NCBI GenBank assembly: GCA_026545765.1
Contig: CM048839.1
Coordinates: 49,584,677 to 49,648,676 of the forward strand
Source of the DNA: Plantago major
Taxonomy: Eukaryota; Streptophyta; Magnoliopsida; Lamiales; Plantaginaceae
Length of the DNA stretch: 64,000 nt
Direction: 5' to 3'
Shown here in pieces: positions 46,269 through 59,659 of the stretch. Each line of letters starts with the position of its first letter. Positions within the stretch are counted from its first letter, which is position 1. A program made the position numbers and the translations under genes. The notes below the pieces were generated by a model. That model had not been told where the DNA came from. It saw nothing but the letters and a program-made list of their open reading frames with translations, and did not search any database.

Positions 46269-47779
46269 GTATGGAAAAAACTACATACAAGATTATTCGA
46301 AAATACATAATAGTGATTCAAAGAGAATTTCAAACTAAATGATAAAATACTACATCATCCGAGAACTAAAAATACATAGTACAAAAAGTTATCATGATCG
46401 TACTTGTATGCCAAAAAAAAAAAAAAAAAAAGTTGTCCTTGCAAAAGAAAAAAAAGTAGGTAAGTCAATGTTAAATTTACCTATGAATTATCAATGTAGT
46501 TAAATAAGATGTAAATATTACATAATAATAAATTTGAAGTTACCTCAGAGTTTATCAAAGATCTCTTTGTATACAACATTAGTAGTAGTATCATATATGT
46601 TTCCTTCATCATCACGTATGAGCATCTTGAGACCTTTTCTTCTGTTAACCCTAGATAGTGCAACATAGAGCTGGCCATGGTTGAAAACAGATGTGGGAAG
46701 ATAAAGTCTGACGTTGGCAAGAGACTGCCACTGACTTTTGTTTATAGTCATTGCAAAACAAACACTTATAGGGAACTGTCTCTTATCAAAATTGATTGGA
46801 ATTTGGTTTTGTCGGATGGACTCATCATCATTCTAGGTATGAATACCTTTTTCCCTGCATTCATACCATATAACATCTTGGCTTCTATAATATGCTTCCC
46901 CAAAGTTGTTACTATAAGCCTTGTTCCATTACATAGTTCATTAGCCTGATCCATATTACGCAACAGCATAATCATGTATCCAACTTTCAGAACAATTCTA
47001 TGATTAGGTAGTACTGAATAATTGATATTATTCAGAAACTCAACCGAGAACACTTCTGATAGATCATCATCTACATTCTCCACTTTGCTTAAACTATCAG
47101 CGCTTAAATATTCAACAGACTCACCGGGCATTCCAGACATAACATATTCATTAATCTCATGAACAATATCATTTGTGGGTGCAAGGATTGCCTGATTAAT
47201 GAAGTAATCTGGATCGAGCGATGGATTCGCCAAGTGCTCTAGTAATGATGGGTAAGTTTTATCGATAATGGTAGATATAGGATTACCTACCTCTTTGATG
47301 AGTAAATCCTCTGGAAGTTTAATATCAACCTCACCATATTTGTTTCACCAGCTAGACCATCACCCACTTGTAAAATCCACTCAGCAAATTGTTCAGTCTC
47401 ATGTATCTGAGCTAACGACGTCCCAAACTGCACTTGTTAAGAATTATCTTAGTTAATAAAAGTCATAGTAAATCCTTTACATGAAAAAAAATTAAATGAG
47501 AATTACCTGCAACCTCATGTTTTTTTGTTAACCTAAGCACTTCACATGAACCCCATATTTTTGATAAGCATATGGCTGCATTAACTATATCGTATCGTGT
47601 TTCCCCAGGTACAACAGGAAGAATTTGTCTAAAATCCCCTCCAAAAACTACAACCAGGCCACCAAAAGGATCATTAGGATGTTTCATAGCATCTTTCAGA
47701 CTCTAATCAACAGCCTCAAAGCAAAACATATGTATCATAGGAGACTCGTCCCATATTATTAGCTTTGTGAGCTTCAATA

Positions 47780-49251
47780 TGTAAAATTCCAAAATTAATT
47801 ATGGACCGTCTACATATACGTGGAGTTGAAAAATTATATAGACTCGAGTTGTTGCACGAGATTATATTAGTCTCTATTTTATGGACCGTTCAATTGAGAC
47901 GGGCTATGATAATTTTATTGGATTGGGTTTGATAACGGAATAAAGCCCAAAGAGGTGTACTAAAGAGTTTTTGGGTACGGGCCTTGGACCATAAACACTT
48001 TTCAGTTAATTTACATATCTGGAAGCAAAGTTATAAGAATTTTTATTAGGTCAAGTTATACTATCATCTGACTCGCTAGAGACTGAAAAGGGCCATTATT
48101 GCCGTGAACTTGGTCGGGACGGAGCTATTGATTTTTGACTTATCAGGTAATTGTCCCAATATGAATCAAATTTGAGTTGGTTTAATTGCTTTGATCAACG
48201 AGGAGTGTTGATTGGTTATTATTTTTGGTGACAATTGTAGTACTTGAATGGAGTTACGGATGGACCATAGATGAGATTTACTTTGTCAGTTTGTGGATTG
48301 AGCTAATGATCATGGTGATGGAGTTTTGGATGGTTACGAGTTGAAGAAAACCGTATACTTGGAATTATGGAATTCAATCTCGGTTCATTGACGTGATTTA
48401 CGAATTTGAGGTAAGGGATTTCTTTGTCACTTTTGCTTTTATTTTATTGCTATCGTGTGTGTGTGTGTATATATATATAATTTTATGATTTGACAAACTA
48501 CTTATGGTTATTATATGAAGGAATGATACTTGATATAATAATCTATTCGAAAAGGATCAAGTATGTGTACCCATAAATGTTTTATTGTGATTGTGATGTT
48601 TGAAAAGTCTTTTGTTCAAACGCATGGATTGAAAATATGTTTTATGCTCATTGATATGGCTATGAATTGTTTGGGCCCTTTCGAGAGAATGTCGTGCTTT
48701 TGGAGATCTCCCATTGTATTGTTATCTCTTTGGTAGGGCATTGTTATTGTTATGTAAAAGCTGACTTGTGTGCCACCACGGTTCGTGTGGCCGTAGTGTA
48801 TTGTCTGATTGAGCAAAACATATGAATTGTTATTGTTTTAAAAAGTGTTCCATGCAAATTATTTTAGATATGTAAACGTATTGAAATACTCTGCTTGATC
48901 CGGTAGAAATGTCATTGAGGCTCACCCTTACCCACCCCTTTCAGATATTTAGTAAGTGATTGGACGAAGATACTTTGGAGTTGAGACGGTAGACGGATGA
49001 TGGATTTGTGAAGATTATTTAGTAGGTACTATTGGATTTGTATTGTATATGATTGATTGTAGTAGTGGAGTATTGTTGAGATTGAGGATTTGTAATTGTT
49101 GTAATTACTTAATGGGATTTTAGACGCTCTGTTGTACCACTCTGAGATATTGTTATGTATTTGAGGATTAAATTAAGGTTTCGTCTTGGCGTGAGCCCAT
49201 CTCACGATAGACGTCCGGCGCGCCAAAGTAAATAGGTTTTGGGGCGTGACA
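47780..49251. mobile_element. Solo LTR inserted in the Helitron helicase
   Basis: The 1472-bp block starts TGTAAAATTCC and ends GGGGCGTGACA, with the 5-bp duplication CAATA on each side (47775-47779 and 49252-49256). TG...CA ends and a 5-bp duplication define an LTR. No internal retrotransposon sequence adjoins it. Removing it rejoins the helicase between SSSMMLL and LTKLIIWDE apart from one pre-existing frameshift, which confirms the boundaries. It contains a GT/TA microsatellite at about 48456-48478. Confidence 0.88.
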
Positions 49252-50103
49252 CAATAAGCTAGTAACATCATACTCGAACTAATGTTTGAGCATATTGAGT
49301 CCTCATTAGGATGAAGTGGAATGCCAGACCTGGAATGGGATGTCCTACCCCATGGAAGTAGTAGTGATGCAATACCACTGGATGCCACACGTAACCTTTG
49401 GCCCTTAGACCAGAGCATAAAGTTCTCCATATGAAAGTCTTACCGGTACCTCCATGTCCATATATGAAGAAGACTCCACCTTTGCACGAATCGACAGAAG
49501 ACATAATTTTCTCGTATATTAAACGTTGTTCATCAGTAAGTCTTGGATATAACTTATTGAACTCTTCTCCCTCAGCATCTTTATCGTATGAAGTCTCATC
49601 CAATATGAACTGGTTTGTAGCATTTTTTGCGATTTCAGCTTCAGGGAAAGGCATTCCTTCAATCTGTCTTAGACTGCTACAGTTAGAATTGAGAAGTTTC
49701 TCAATTTCTTTTAAAGAAAGATTCTGAATTTGCTCATCTTTGAGTGTCAGCCCTGTTTTCTCATTAACGTATGTCTTATCATTGTAATCCTTGGGGAAAA
49801 ACTTGGTACACTTATTGTCTTCCATGCATGGAGCATTTGATTTCATTGGACCACAAGGACCATGAATCATATGGTTTGATATAACATCATCCTGTTTGTT
49901 AAGGAATACTAAAATATGGACGTGCGACAGACCCCGCTTCTGAAACTCTACTGTGTATACAATTGAAAATTTAATAATAATCATTGATGTGTTAGAGTTA
50001 TTATACATACAACATTTATATTATTTATCCATTTTTGTAAAATTAATTAAGGTATGAATTTTAATGAATTAAATAATTTAACTTGGAAAGACAAAAAAAA
50101 TAT

Positions 50104-50216
<113 letters not shown>

Positions 50217-53130
50217 TTCCTTGAGATTAGTGACCAATTCATTTTGCTTTTATGAAAAACTCTGCATAGTATGTCTAGCCTATCTTCCGGACGTAAACCA
50301 CGCTTCTCAACATATCTCACTATTTCTGGCCACTTGGGGTTGCAAGTAAATGTTATGAAGAGACATGGATTACCTGTCCATTTGCATATAGCCATGAAAT
50401 CTTTAAGCATCTCTTGAGTCCATCTCTTACTACCAACGAAAGTTGAAGGAACAATACTCATCTTTCCAAATCCTGAAGTGTCCGTATTACCAGCTTCAAT
50501 TGTATCAGAATTTTTTTTTGTATTGTTCAACACGCAACTTTGGCCGATTGAAACAAATCCACTGAAGTCTTTGGGATTCCATCATAAGATAAGTATGAAC
50601 AACAAATTGCTGAAACAACCTCCTACCGTGTATAAGCTGATGCCCTTCGTCTTCCCTATCCTGCATTTGAAATGCTAAGAACTCCCTCAGAGTGAGATTA
50701 GGCCTCTTGCTTAATGTAGTCCTCGGAATTTCTAAATACCAACCATCTTCTCCATAAGCGAATAAGAGAGGGTAATGAAGTGGAAGGTAGCTTGGATGAA
50801 ATTCATTGATACGTTGGAGATTGCCAGACTGAAACTCATTAATAATATCTCTTTGCGCAGGTAATTGATCAACATCCCCTTCAATTATAGCTGCAACTTC
50901 AGATGTCGTAGGTAAGTTCTAAGTGTGTCCATCTTTAGATCTCTTTCCAATGAGACGAAGACCTATGTCAATGGAATTCAAGAAAGATATACGGTCTCGT
51001 GCCATTCTGTAGACCTTTGAATAAGGATTGTTAACATCCAACATACATTTTAAGGATGCAACAATAGAGTGATCAATACCAACACGATCGTTAACCCAGG
51101 TACATGTTATTCAATGATCAATTTACATTGATACAACAATAACGACGACGACGACAACAACAACAATAATGATGGCAATTATTTAAATATTTATTATTTA
51201 ATAATTTTCAATAATAACAACAACAAAATAGCAGCAACAACAACAATTAAAATGTTTTCTTGTTTAATAAGATTTACTAACCTGGGTGCACTGATTCTGT
51301 TATCGATCTAGTGTTCGGTATCATATATGTATAGCTGTGCAAATTGTGGGTTCTTTCCTTCGGGGGGCACAAGGGAGCCAATCTTGTGAAGATTTTGATC
51401 ACCCATTTTGAAACAATACGGTCCTTTACCCTGGTTGACACTCATATCTATTGTTCCACCTATAGATGTGAAAGAAAACATCATGTTGTACGCACGAATG
51501 TTATTGACGAAGTTCTTGCTTTTTGGGTGTATTTTATCCAACAAATCACCTAATAGTTGAGTCGGTTTCGTGAGCTTCGGAAGGTTAACTTGACCTCTCA
51601 TGCAACATAAAGTGTATTTTGAATTTATCTTTATGTTGGGTGGTCTTCGTTCTTCGAACCAGAACAGAGCACCACAATGTTCACACTTATACTCCGGATC
51701 ACCGACATCCCAATACCCTGCGATTTTGACATTTTATGTCAGTTTTTTGCCAAGTATAAAAAATTGATATGATTTGAAATCTACTGCAAATCTTACATTT
51801 TGCCACAATTGTAATAATGAATACCTGATTTTGGTGGTCCGTTTCCACCACTTTTAACTTTACTTCTCTCACAAGTACTCTTTTGTTCATTCTTTGATTG
51901 GCCCGAGACATTTAAGTGTTGAAACATTAAATCATTTCTTAAAATAGCTATATAATTATACAGTTGACATGAAATTTCTTGAAAAGAAATAGTATGTTTG
52001 TAAAATAAAATAATATATTTACCTATGAATTGATCCAATATATGATTAGATTCAGGTAAATCAATTCCTCCCGTACTGGCCTTTCGAGCATCTGCCATGA
52101 ATGGTGAATCACTTGAAACATTACCAGGGTTGCACATTAGTGAAGAAAAATAATGAAATTTAATTACAATGTCTAGTTTGATGAATAAAATGCAATCAAA
52201 ATTATAAATATATATTATACTTTTTACAAAACAAATTCAAAGATTCTTTACCGTTGTTGGCTTTGTTTCCAATATTTGGACAGATCTTGCTCGGAACTTT
52301 AGCAGGTCTTTTTCCTCTTTTTACCTCAGCTCGCCTTCAAGCTGTGTACTCATCCATCTGAAGATCAGACTCTAGAGGTATGTTTTCTTTTCCTTTTTGT
52401 CCACCATTTTCTAAGATGAAATATTGTATATTAAGATTAATATACATATCCAGTAAAAATAAGAAGACAAATAAAACAAAAGTAAATATAAGTTACAATA
52501 AACTTACCACTTGAATTTTGATCTGGCTTTTCGAAAGTTGATGCTTCCAGATTGTTCATGAGTGACTGTAACAACCCTGAAGAATTTCTCGATTGCTTTT
52601 GAGGTGGTAAGGATACTTTAGGGATTTGATACATGTGTGTAGGAATAAGTTCATTGTTAAATGAAGCAATAGTCGAGGAGATTAGGTTTGAAGTCATCTA
52701 GCTACTGCAATTGTATGGAGGACTTGACAATGGCAAATTAGGAAGAATTGTTACTGGTTTCAAGACATATTTTGTAGAAGATGGAGTATTTTCATTTGAC
52801 GGAATCCGGCAACCGTCTCCACCGTCACCGCGTGCGATTATTCCAGATCTGGATTCAAATCCTCTTTTGTGGCTCCACGAACCGAATTTCCACGAAATTC
52901 AACCATTTCTTCGAGCTCAGGTTCATCCACTTCCTCGCCCTCTCGTCCAGCTGAGATTGCATGTATTTGTTTGTCGGGTCTTGTAACAAAGGTATGAAAC
53001 GGGTTCGAGTATATACCAAACCGGGCTTGAACATCATTATTTCGAACGAGGTTAAAATTCGGGTTGGATAAAACCAGTCCTTCCAGCCAGAGATCGTAGA
53101 GAAGAGAAGCCTTATATCTCATCCTACCGA

Positions 53131-54260
53131 TCGAATCTTCTACATAAAGAAAATGAAATTGAAAGTCTTCACATATAAAATGTTGTTGATAGACATGTAA
53201 AGATCAACACACCACCAATTAGCTCACGAGTGTCTCTTCTATCTTATGGAACTGAAAAGAGCACGTTTAGTACACGATTCATATATAGAACATTCTTAGA
53301 AGATCAGTTGAAGGGACTATGTTAACCATAAATCCAAAGGTCCTCCTATCTGGATTCATGCACATTAAGAAAATTAGTGTGTGGGTGGCGATTTTGATGG
53401 AATTATGGGATTTAGAAGATTTGATCGATCACATTTATAAATAATTACAAAGGTTGAATATCATTGGCAGAATTATATAATCAAAATTGATTAAAATTGT
53501 AAATGTAACAGAACAAAATATGCATTAAATTTTATAATTGTTTTGTAATTTTTTAATCCAAAAAAATGAAAGTATTTCTCACATTGATTTGAGGCCAAAG
53601 TATTATAGCTAGAATTGATAATAAAAACTGGTCTTTATAATATATGGATAGATCTCATCTTCACATGCCTAAAAATTGAAAATTCATTTATTACTTTATT
53701 CTTTACCTTCTCACCTCTTCTACTTTATTCACTATCTCCTGCGACTATTCATTATCTTTCATACATAAGTATTTAGAGAAAAGTCGAAACCTCAATTCAA
53801 AAATAAAAAGAAACGTAGAGAGTTAATACAACTTAAAAAATTAATTTCTTTTTACATTAATTTTGTATTAGAAAATGTCCAAGTAATTAGAAAGCACTCC
53901 AAGTATCATTTATGCACATGCGGATCATGTGTGTTTCAAAGTAAACCATCAACTTTAGAATATAATAGAAAAATATATGAATGTGCCCATCATAACCGAA
54001 AGTGCACAAATGGTATGGTCGTATGGATATATATATGATGCTAATCAAAATAGTCCTATATTTTAGTTTGTCCAAAATGTTTGATGCTAAACTATTTAAA
54101 ATGAGTATCTTTTTGAACGATTTATGCTACGTTAATTATTTATAATGTGTTTTAATGAGTCATTTTTTATTTTTAAATTCCATTATTTCATTTATCTTAT
54201 TCAATAAAATTATATTTTATTTTAATGAATAAAATAATTTATTTAATTAATAATAGTATT
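53131..54260. other. Intergenic DNA, no gene recognised
   Basis: AT-rich. TCTAGCTATAATAC on the minus strand (ending 53613) resembles a Helitron 5' end, but the flanking base does not fit an A/T insertion site. Nothing else was recognised. Confidence 0.4.
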
Positions 54261-54264
54261 TAAG

Positions 54265-55450
54265 ATTGGTGTCTATAGATTCGTCTTGTCACGACGAATT
54301 CAAATGTATAATGAGTCTAGCCCAATTGAAAAGTACGTACTAGCTGAAAATGCAACTAATTTCACAAAATTCTACGTAGGATTGAATTAATTTAATAAAT
54401 GCTCTAGTTTTAAAATTTTATTATTTTATTTTTTCTTATTTAATAAATTTATATTTTACTTTAATGAATAAAATGATTTATTTAATTAATTAGTATTCAA
54501 AATTGGTGTCTATGAATTCGTCTTGTCGTGGCGAATTCAAATATATGTTCAAAATATTTTTTGGATTTTCGTAGATAAAGTTATATGAGATTTAATAAAA
54601 ACTATATACACAGTCAACACACAAAAAATAACAATGAAATATATACTGGCTAAAATACAACTAATTCTACAAAATTTCACGTAGGACTGAATGAATCTGG
54701 TGTAATAGTATGAGATTTAATAAAAACTATATAGACAGTCAACACAAAAAATAACAATGAAATATATACTGGCTAAAATACAACTAATTCTACAAAATTC
54801 CACGTAGGGCTGAATGAATCTGGTGTAATAGTATTCAAGATTGGTGTCTATGGATTCGTCTTGTCATGGCGAATTCAAATATATGTTCAAAATATTTTTC
54901 GAATTTTTGTAGATAAAGTTATATGAGATTTAATAAAAACTATATATACAGTCAACACACAAAAAATAACAACGAAATATATATTGGCTAAAATACAACT
55001 AATTTTACAAAATTCCATATAGAACTGAATGAATCTGGTGTAATAGTAATCAAGATTGGTGTCTATGGATTCGTCTTGTCATGGCGAATTCAAATATATG
55101 TTCAAAATATTTTTCGGATTTTTGTAGATAAAGTTATATGAGATTTAATAAAAACTATATATACTGTCAACACACAAAAAATAACATTAATGAAATATAT
55201 ACCGGCTAAAATACAACTAAATCCACAAAATTTCACGTATAGTATTCAAGATTGGTGTCTATGGATTCGTCTTGTCATGTCGAATTCAAATATATGTTCA
55301 AAATATTTTTCGGATTTTTGTAGATAAAGTTATATAAAATTTAATAAAAACTATATATACAGTCAACATATCAAAAATAACATTGAAATATATACTATAT
55401 AAAATAAAATTAATTCCATAAAATTTCACATAGGACCGAATGAATCTGGT
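54265..55450. repeat. Tandem array of a roughly 200-bp unit
   Basis: The phrase ATTGGTGTCTATGGATTCGT recurs at 54265, 54502, 54840, 55055 and 55251. It is followed each time by GCGAATTCAAATATATG; in the later copies TTTTTGTAGATAAAGTTATA, CAGTCAACACAC and CTGAATGAATCTGGTG follow too. Spacings are 237, 338, 215 and 196 bp; the 338-bp interval contains an extra partial unit and the last copy lacks a short piece. The first copy is the most diverged. The array ends about 160 bp downstream of the polygalacturonase stop codon. Confidence 0.9.
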
Positions 55451-55613
55451 GAGTTTTAGCTCCTTGTGCTTTACATAACTGGATGATGGATGGATTGTAG
55501 TTTAAACATAATTGGCAAATGGCTTCAAGCTAATTAATAATGCATTATAGCTGAGCCAGTAATTGAAATCATTCCTTGTATATGGGGTATAACATCGATC
55601 TATATATATATAA

Positions 55614-57552
55614 CTATAAGCAACTGGTTGGCTGAACCACACCAGCAGAAGTTCCTCCAGCATTAGAACACGAAGCTATTGCGGGCTTATCTTCAAAGGT
55701 GAGCTTAACTTGATCCATTCTGATTTTACTGCAAGGCCGACTTTTACTGCAGTCGAATTTCACTGCAACCTCCTTTGCCGACGTTCCATGTACATCATCA
55801 TACGTTATGTCGCTAATTTGTATGCCTGATTGCTGTAAAACATAAGGTTCATACATATTACTTCGTGAATTATGGAAATTAAACAAATAATCTAATCGAG
55901 AAAATTAAGAGAAATTAGTTAACCTGGTTGGGGCAGTTTTTTTTATCAGGGCAGTAATGTTGATCAATAATAATGGGATTTTGGACATTAACCATTAGGA
56001 CATGTTGGAAAAGAACGTCCTTAACAAAGCCATTGCTAGGCCTTGCCCATGTCTTTAACCTGACACCATTTTCAGTTCCAGTGAATGTTGCACTTTTAAC
56101 TGTCACATTTTGAACTCCAGCTTCTTGCATATCCCAGCCTAGACTCCCTATGCTGCAATAACCAGGTCTTGATTTCTCAATTAAATGCAATCAATATTTA
56201 TATACTCCGATCAATCCATATAAAACTGAATAATATACTCCTATCTTATAATTAAGATTTTGAAAAACATGTCACAGCACTATCACAGATCGATCATGCA
56301 TTAAGTAGTAGGAATTGATTTCAACCACAATGATTTATGTCATGCGACCATGTGACTAGAACCATGTGCAAGGTAAATGGACCGCAAAAGTCAAATTATA
56401 GCATACAAGTTTAAATCGAATATAGAGCTTAATAAGACTAAAATAGAGAGTATATATTACTCCACAGTCCAGATTGAACTTAAAACGGGTCCAAATACAA
56501 GTTTTAATAGGAAAGTGAATAAAGTATGAGATATATATATAGTGAATAAAGTATGAAAGAGAATGAATAAAGTATGAGGGATTTTTCCTTTATGAGAGGA
56601 GAAGTTAAAATCGGAATGCATTTGAGAATTAGTTAAAATCGGGACGGTGGGAGTATAAAACAAGTATTACAATATGTAGACACGCATGCATTTGGTACCT
56701 TATGCCATGGCCAGGACCACAAGAGAGGTTTTCGATCCACAAGTTGGAGCTCCCGGGACCTATAGAGACACAATCGTCTCCAGTACCAATGTGAGAGTTT
56801 GTAATGGTGACTCCCGACGATTGTTGGACATGAATCCCATCGGTGTTGGGGCTATTTCCAGGAGCTGAAACCTTCACATTTTGGATCATGACGTTCTTTG
56901 ATCCATCAATAAGAATGTGGAACATTTGGCTGTTCAACGAGTATACCCCGCTGATGATTATGTTGTTGGAGTTGTAGAATGCTAGTGACTGCGAACATAC
57001 AATTGTCGAATCAATGATATACATATAAAACTGCTTTTTTAACTCGTAGCCTTATTAAATACTAGGGACGTAACTAGTGATACACTTGGTCATAGATAAT
57101 GTATGTGAATATACCGTAGTTCCTTTGGGACAGCTCTTGCCGGAGTTCTTGCAAGCCCATAAATTTGTCCCTTGACCGTCTAGGGTTCCACCAAAAATGG
57201 AAACTCCAGTGACCCTTTCGAACTTTAACCAACTACCGTCAGTCCCTATAGTGTTATAATCTGAGGGAACTACCAATGTGCCATCTACATGAAAAGTTAT
57301 CGCGGTATTTTTGCATAAGCGACCATCAAATATTATGTTCCCTAGCAAAAAACTTCCGATTGGAACATAGATGGTGGCCGGCTGTGTTGCTGCACAAGCT
57401 GCACCCCATGCACTTAAAAAGGACTTGGTGCAGTCAGATTTGCCATTTGATTTGGCTCCGAAATTTAGCACATTGTATGTGGGATTGGCTGCAGCAAAGG
57501 ATGATGAAGATAAGTAGTAAAACAGGGAGATGATGAAAATTTGGATCATCAT
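55614..57552 (-). CDS. Polygalacturonase (GH28), secreted
   Basis: Four exons on the minus strand: 57552-57115, 56988-56699, 56152-55924 and 55832-55614, all GT-AG and in frame, coding 391 residues. A hydrophobic signal peptide ([20 protein letters not shown]) precedes the GH28 beta-helix, which starts [15 protein letters not shown]. Family motifs are present in order: NTDGI (194-198) and GDDC (216-219) supply the catalytic Asp residues, GHGIS (239-243) the conserved His, and RLK (274-276) stands where RIK is usual. The enzyme would hydrolyse alpha-1,4-galacturonan in the cell wall. Length and sequence resemble plant exo-polygalacturonases of the pollen type, but exo or endo action cannot be decided here. 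A TATA box lies about 90 bp upstream. No inactivating change was seen. Confidence 0.95.
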
Positions 57553-57637
57553 TTTTAATTTAGAACCAGTTGCTGTTCAGACTAGAGAGCTTAATTATTT
57601 TTGTTTTGTGTTTCTTTGTAAGTGTTTGATTGAGGGG

Positions 57638-57645
57638 TATTTATA
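57638..57645 (-). promoter_or_regulatory. Candidate TATA box of the polygalacturonase gene
   Basis: The minus strand reads TATAAATA here, 86 bp before the ATG. This gives a short leader of about 55 bp. Confidence 0.65.
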
Positions 57646-59225
57646 GGCTTTGTTTTTCAAGTGATGACAACAGTGTCTACCTGATAAATTGATATACTAC
57701 TACTATCAATTTAGTTATTCAACGGATTAACTAACGGGAACTGTTTAACTGTTGCAACTTGCAAGGATCAATTAATTTTAATTACTTTATATTGGTCAAT
57801 AAATGTATTGGCTAAACTACACTTTACACAATTCAAGAATTTCAGGGGCTAATGGAGAATTTTTTGCTCAGGGTAACGTAGCAACTAGAATTGAAAGTAA
57901 ACTATTTAAAATTATATAGTGACTCTCAACTCTGCCCGTTGAAAACACCTAAATTTTTATAAACGGATTAAAAACACCTAAATTAATTTTTACTTAACTT
58001 AAAGATTCAATTCTATACTAAACATTCCTAATCAATTATCAAAAGGTCCAGAATTAACCAATGAAAATGAGCTCAAACCTTCCATGTGTCTGAATGTCTG
58101 ATGATTCACGTCAAAATCATCCTCCAATTACCAGTTCCTTATAAATATGATGACTATCAAGTCTGGAGTACCAATTTTGCAAAAACTAAAACCTCAAGGA
58201 CCACGAGTTGGAGGAAATTTACAATTTACCCCAACAGTGTCATAAGTTCACTATCGTTGAACTTTTTTGAAAGTATTTTAGTACGTAGTATTTTACCCTA
58301 ACAGTATCATAAGTTCACATAACTCTCGATACATATTACTCCGTTGGAATATTAAACTCTAACTATTCGTTATATCTGCTTGGAGTAACACTTAATCCTC
58401 ACATTATTAATTCTCTTTCAACAAATATCATTATGTTGCTATTGGTTTTGCTTTAACTGTTTATTATAGAATGCATATTAGGATCAATTTTGGTGTTGTA
58501 TTTTAATTAATGGATTACTATAGATAAGATAAAATTAAAAAATTAGTTTTTCAACAATATCAAACTGAAATGTTGGAAATTAAATTTGTTGGTGAATTAT
58601 TGATATATGTATTGCCTTTCTTCTTTATTATCTGAACTTTGTTGTAAATGCAAAACAGTATCAGAACTCAATTGATGAAATAGCCAGACGGTAATCAGTA
58701 CAAGATTAACGGAGAAAATTAATTGAAAGTAACAAAAGGAATAGTAGTACCTCGTGTTTTTAGCCATATAATTAAGTATAGAATTAAAAAACAAAAGGAA
58801 ATCATGGCAGAAATTTAGACTATCTTCAACTCTGTGTTTGAAGCATGTGATTTCGTAGCATAAACTGAGGCAGAATCAAAGGCCAAATAACGTGAAACTG
58901 TCCACATTGTTTTTTTTGGCAATTTGAAGCAAAGCCTAGCTAATGTCTAGGAATGCAACTTCTTTTTTTTCTTATAGTGAAGACTAATTGTGTCCTTAAC
59001 GGATTTTGAGATACCGTCTCCCACTCTCTTTACTCTCTTTACGTGTTTAGTTATAAATATCACATAGTAATTAATTACAAGTTTCATGTATTTCATGATA
59101 TGCTATACAATGTTTAAATTAAACGTGTAATGTGTACACAGTATAAGATGTGATGTTAAACCAACAATAACTTACTGTTTGGTTTCGAGCCAAACACCAA
59201 ATAAACTCTTCAAATTAAAATTACA
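57646..59225. other. Upstream region of the polygalacturonase gene, no other gene
   Basis: AT-rich intergenic sequence. No protein motif was recognised on either strand and no bounded element was found. Confidence 0.45.
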
Positions 59226-59436
59226 AAGTCTCATAAGATACGGTCTCTAGATAACTTATCTAGAGATAACTTATCAGTAAAATCATCTATGTTATTAATC
59301 AAAATGTTTATGTTGTTAACGAAATAAGTCTTGTTGTAATATGAAAAAACACCAATGTTGAAAACATAAGTGTTTTGATTAATAACATCGATGATTTTTT
59401 TAACAATATAGGTCCGTTTCTAGATAAATTATTGTG
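59226..59436. repeat. MITE fragment related to 26476-26712
   Basis: It begins AGTCTCATAAGATACGGTCT and contains TCTAGATAACTTATC, then ATTAATCAAAATGTTTATG, and closes with GTCCGTTTCTAGATAAATTA in inverted form. The Copia element at 59433 begins directly inside its right arm. Confidence 0.55.
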
Positions 59437-59618
59437 AAAGACAGGAGAATCACTCTCGTATATTGATGATTGAATAATGAATACAATACAATTTGAGAAA
59501 CTAATCTCTTGCTTAAATAGAAAACAAAACAGAAGAGAAATCCTAATCCTAACTGACTTCTAATAACAAATAATAACTAACTCTCTAACTAACTTTATCT
59601 AATTGTTTCCCTTGAGAA
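59433..59618 (-). repeat. Presumed 3' LTR of the right-edge Copia element
   Basis: On the plus strand it runs from TGTGAAAGACAGG to CCCTTGAGAA, between a MITE remnant and the polypurine tract. At about 186 bp it is short. Without the other LTR the edges are approximate. Confidence 0.55.
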
Positions 59619-59646
59619 CCCCCCCCCCCCCCCCCCCTCCCCCCCA
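59619..59646 (-). other. G-run polypurine tract
   Basis: On the minus strand a run of seven G, one A and about 20 further G lies next to the presumed 3' LTR, after ATCTTG. It is the expected place for the polypurine tract, though a G homopolymer of this length has probably expanded. Confidence 0.6.
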
Positions 59647-59659
59647 AGATGGACATGGA

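Noticed and set aside
53590..53613. TCTAGCTATAATAC as the Helitron 5' end (minus strand)
   Set aside because: It resembles the usual TC-rich start, but the neighbouring base is T rather than the A expected at an A/T target, and no second copy supports it.
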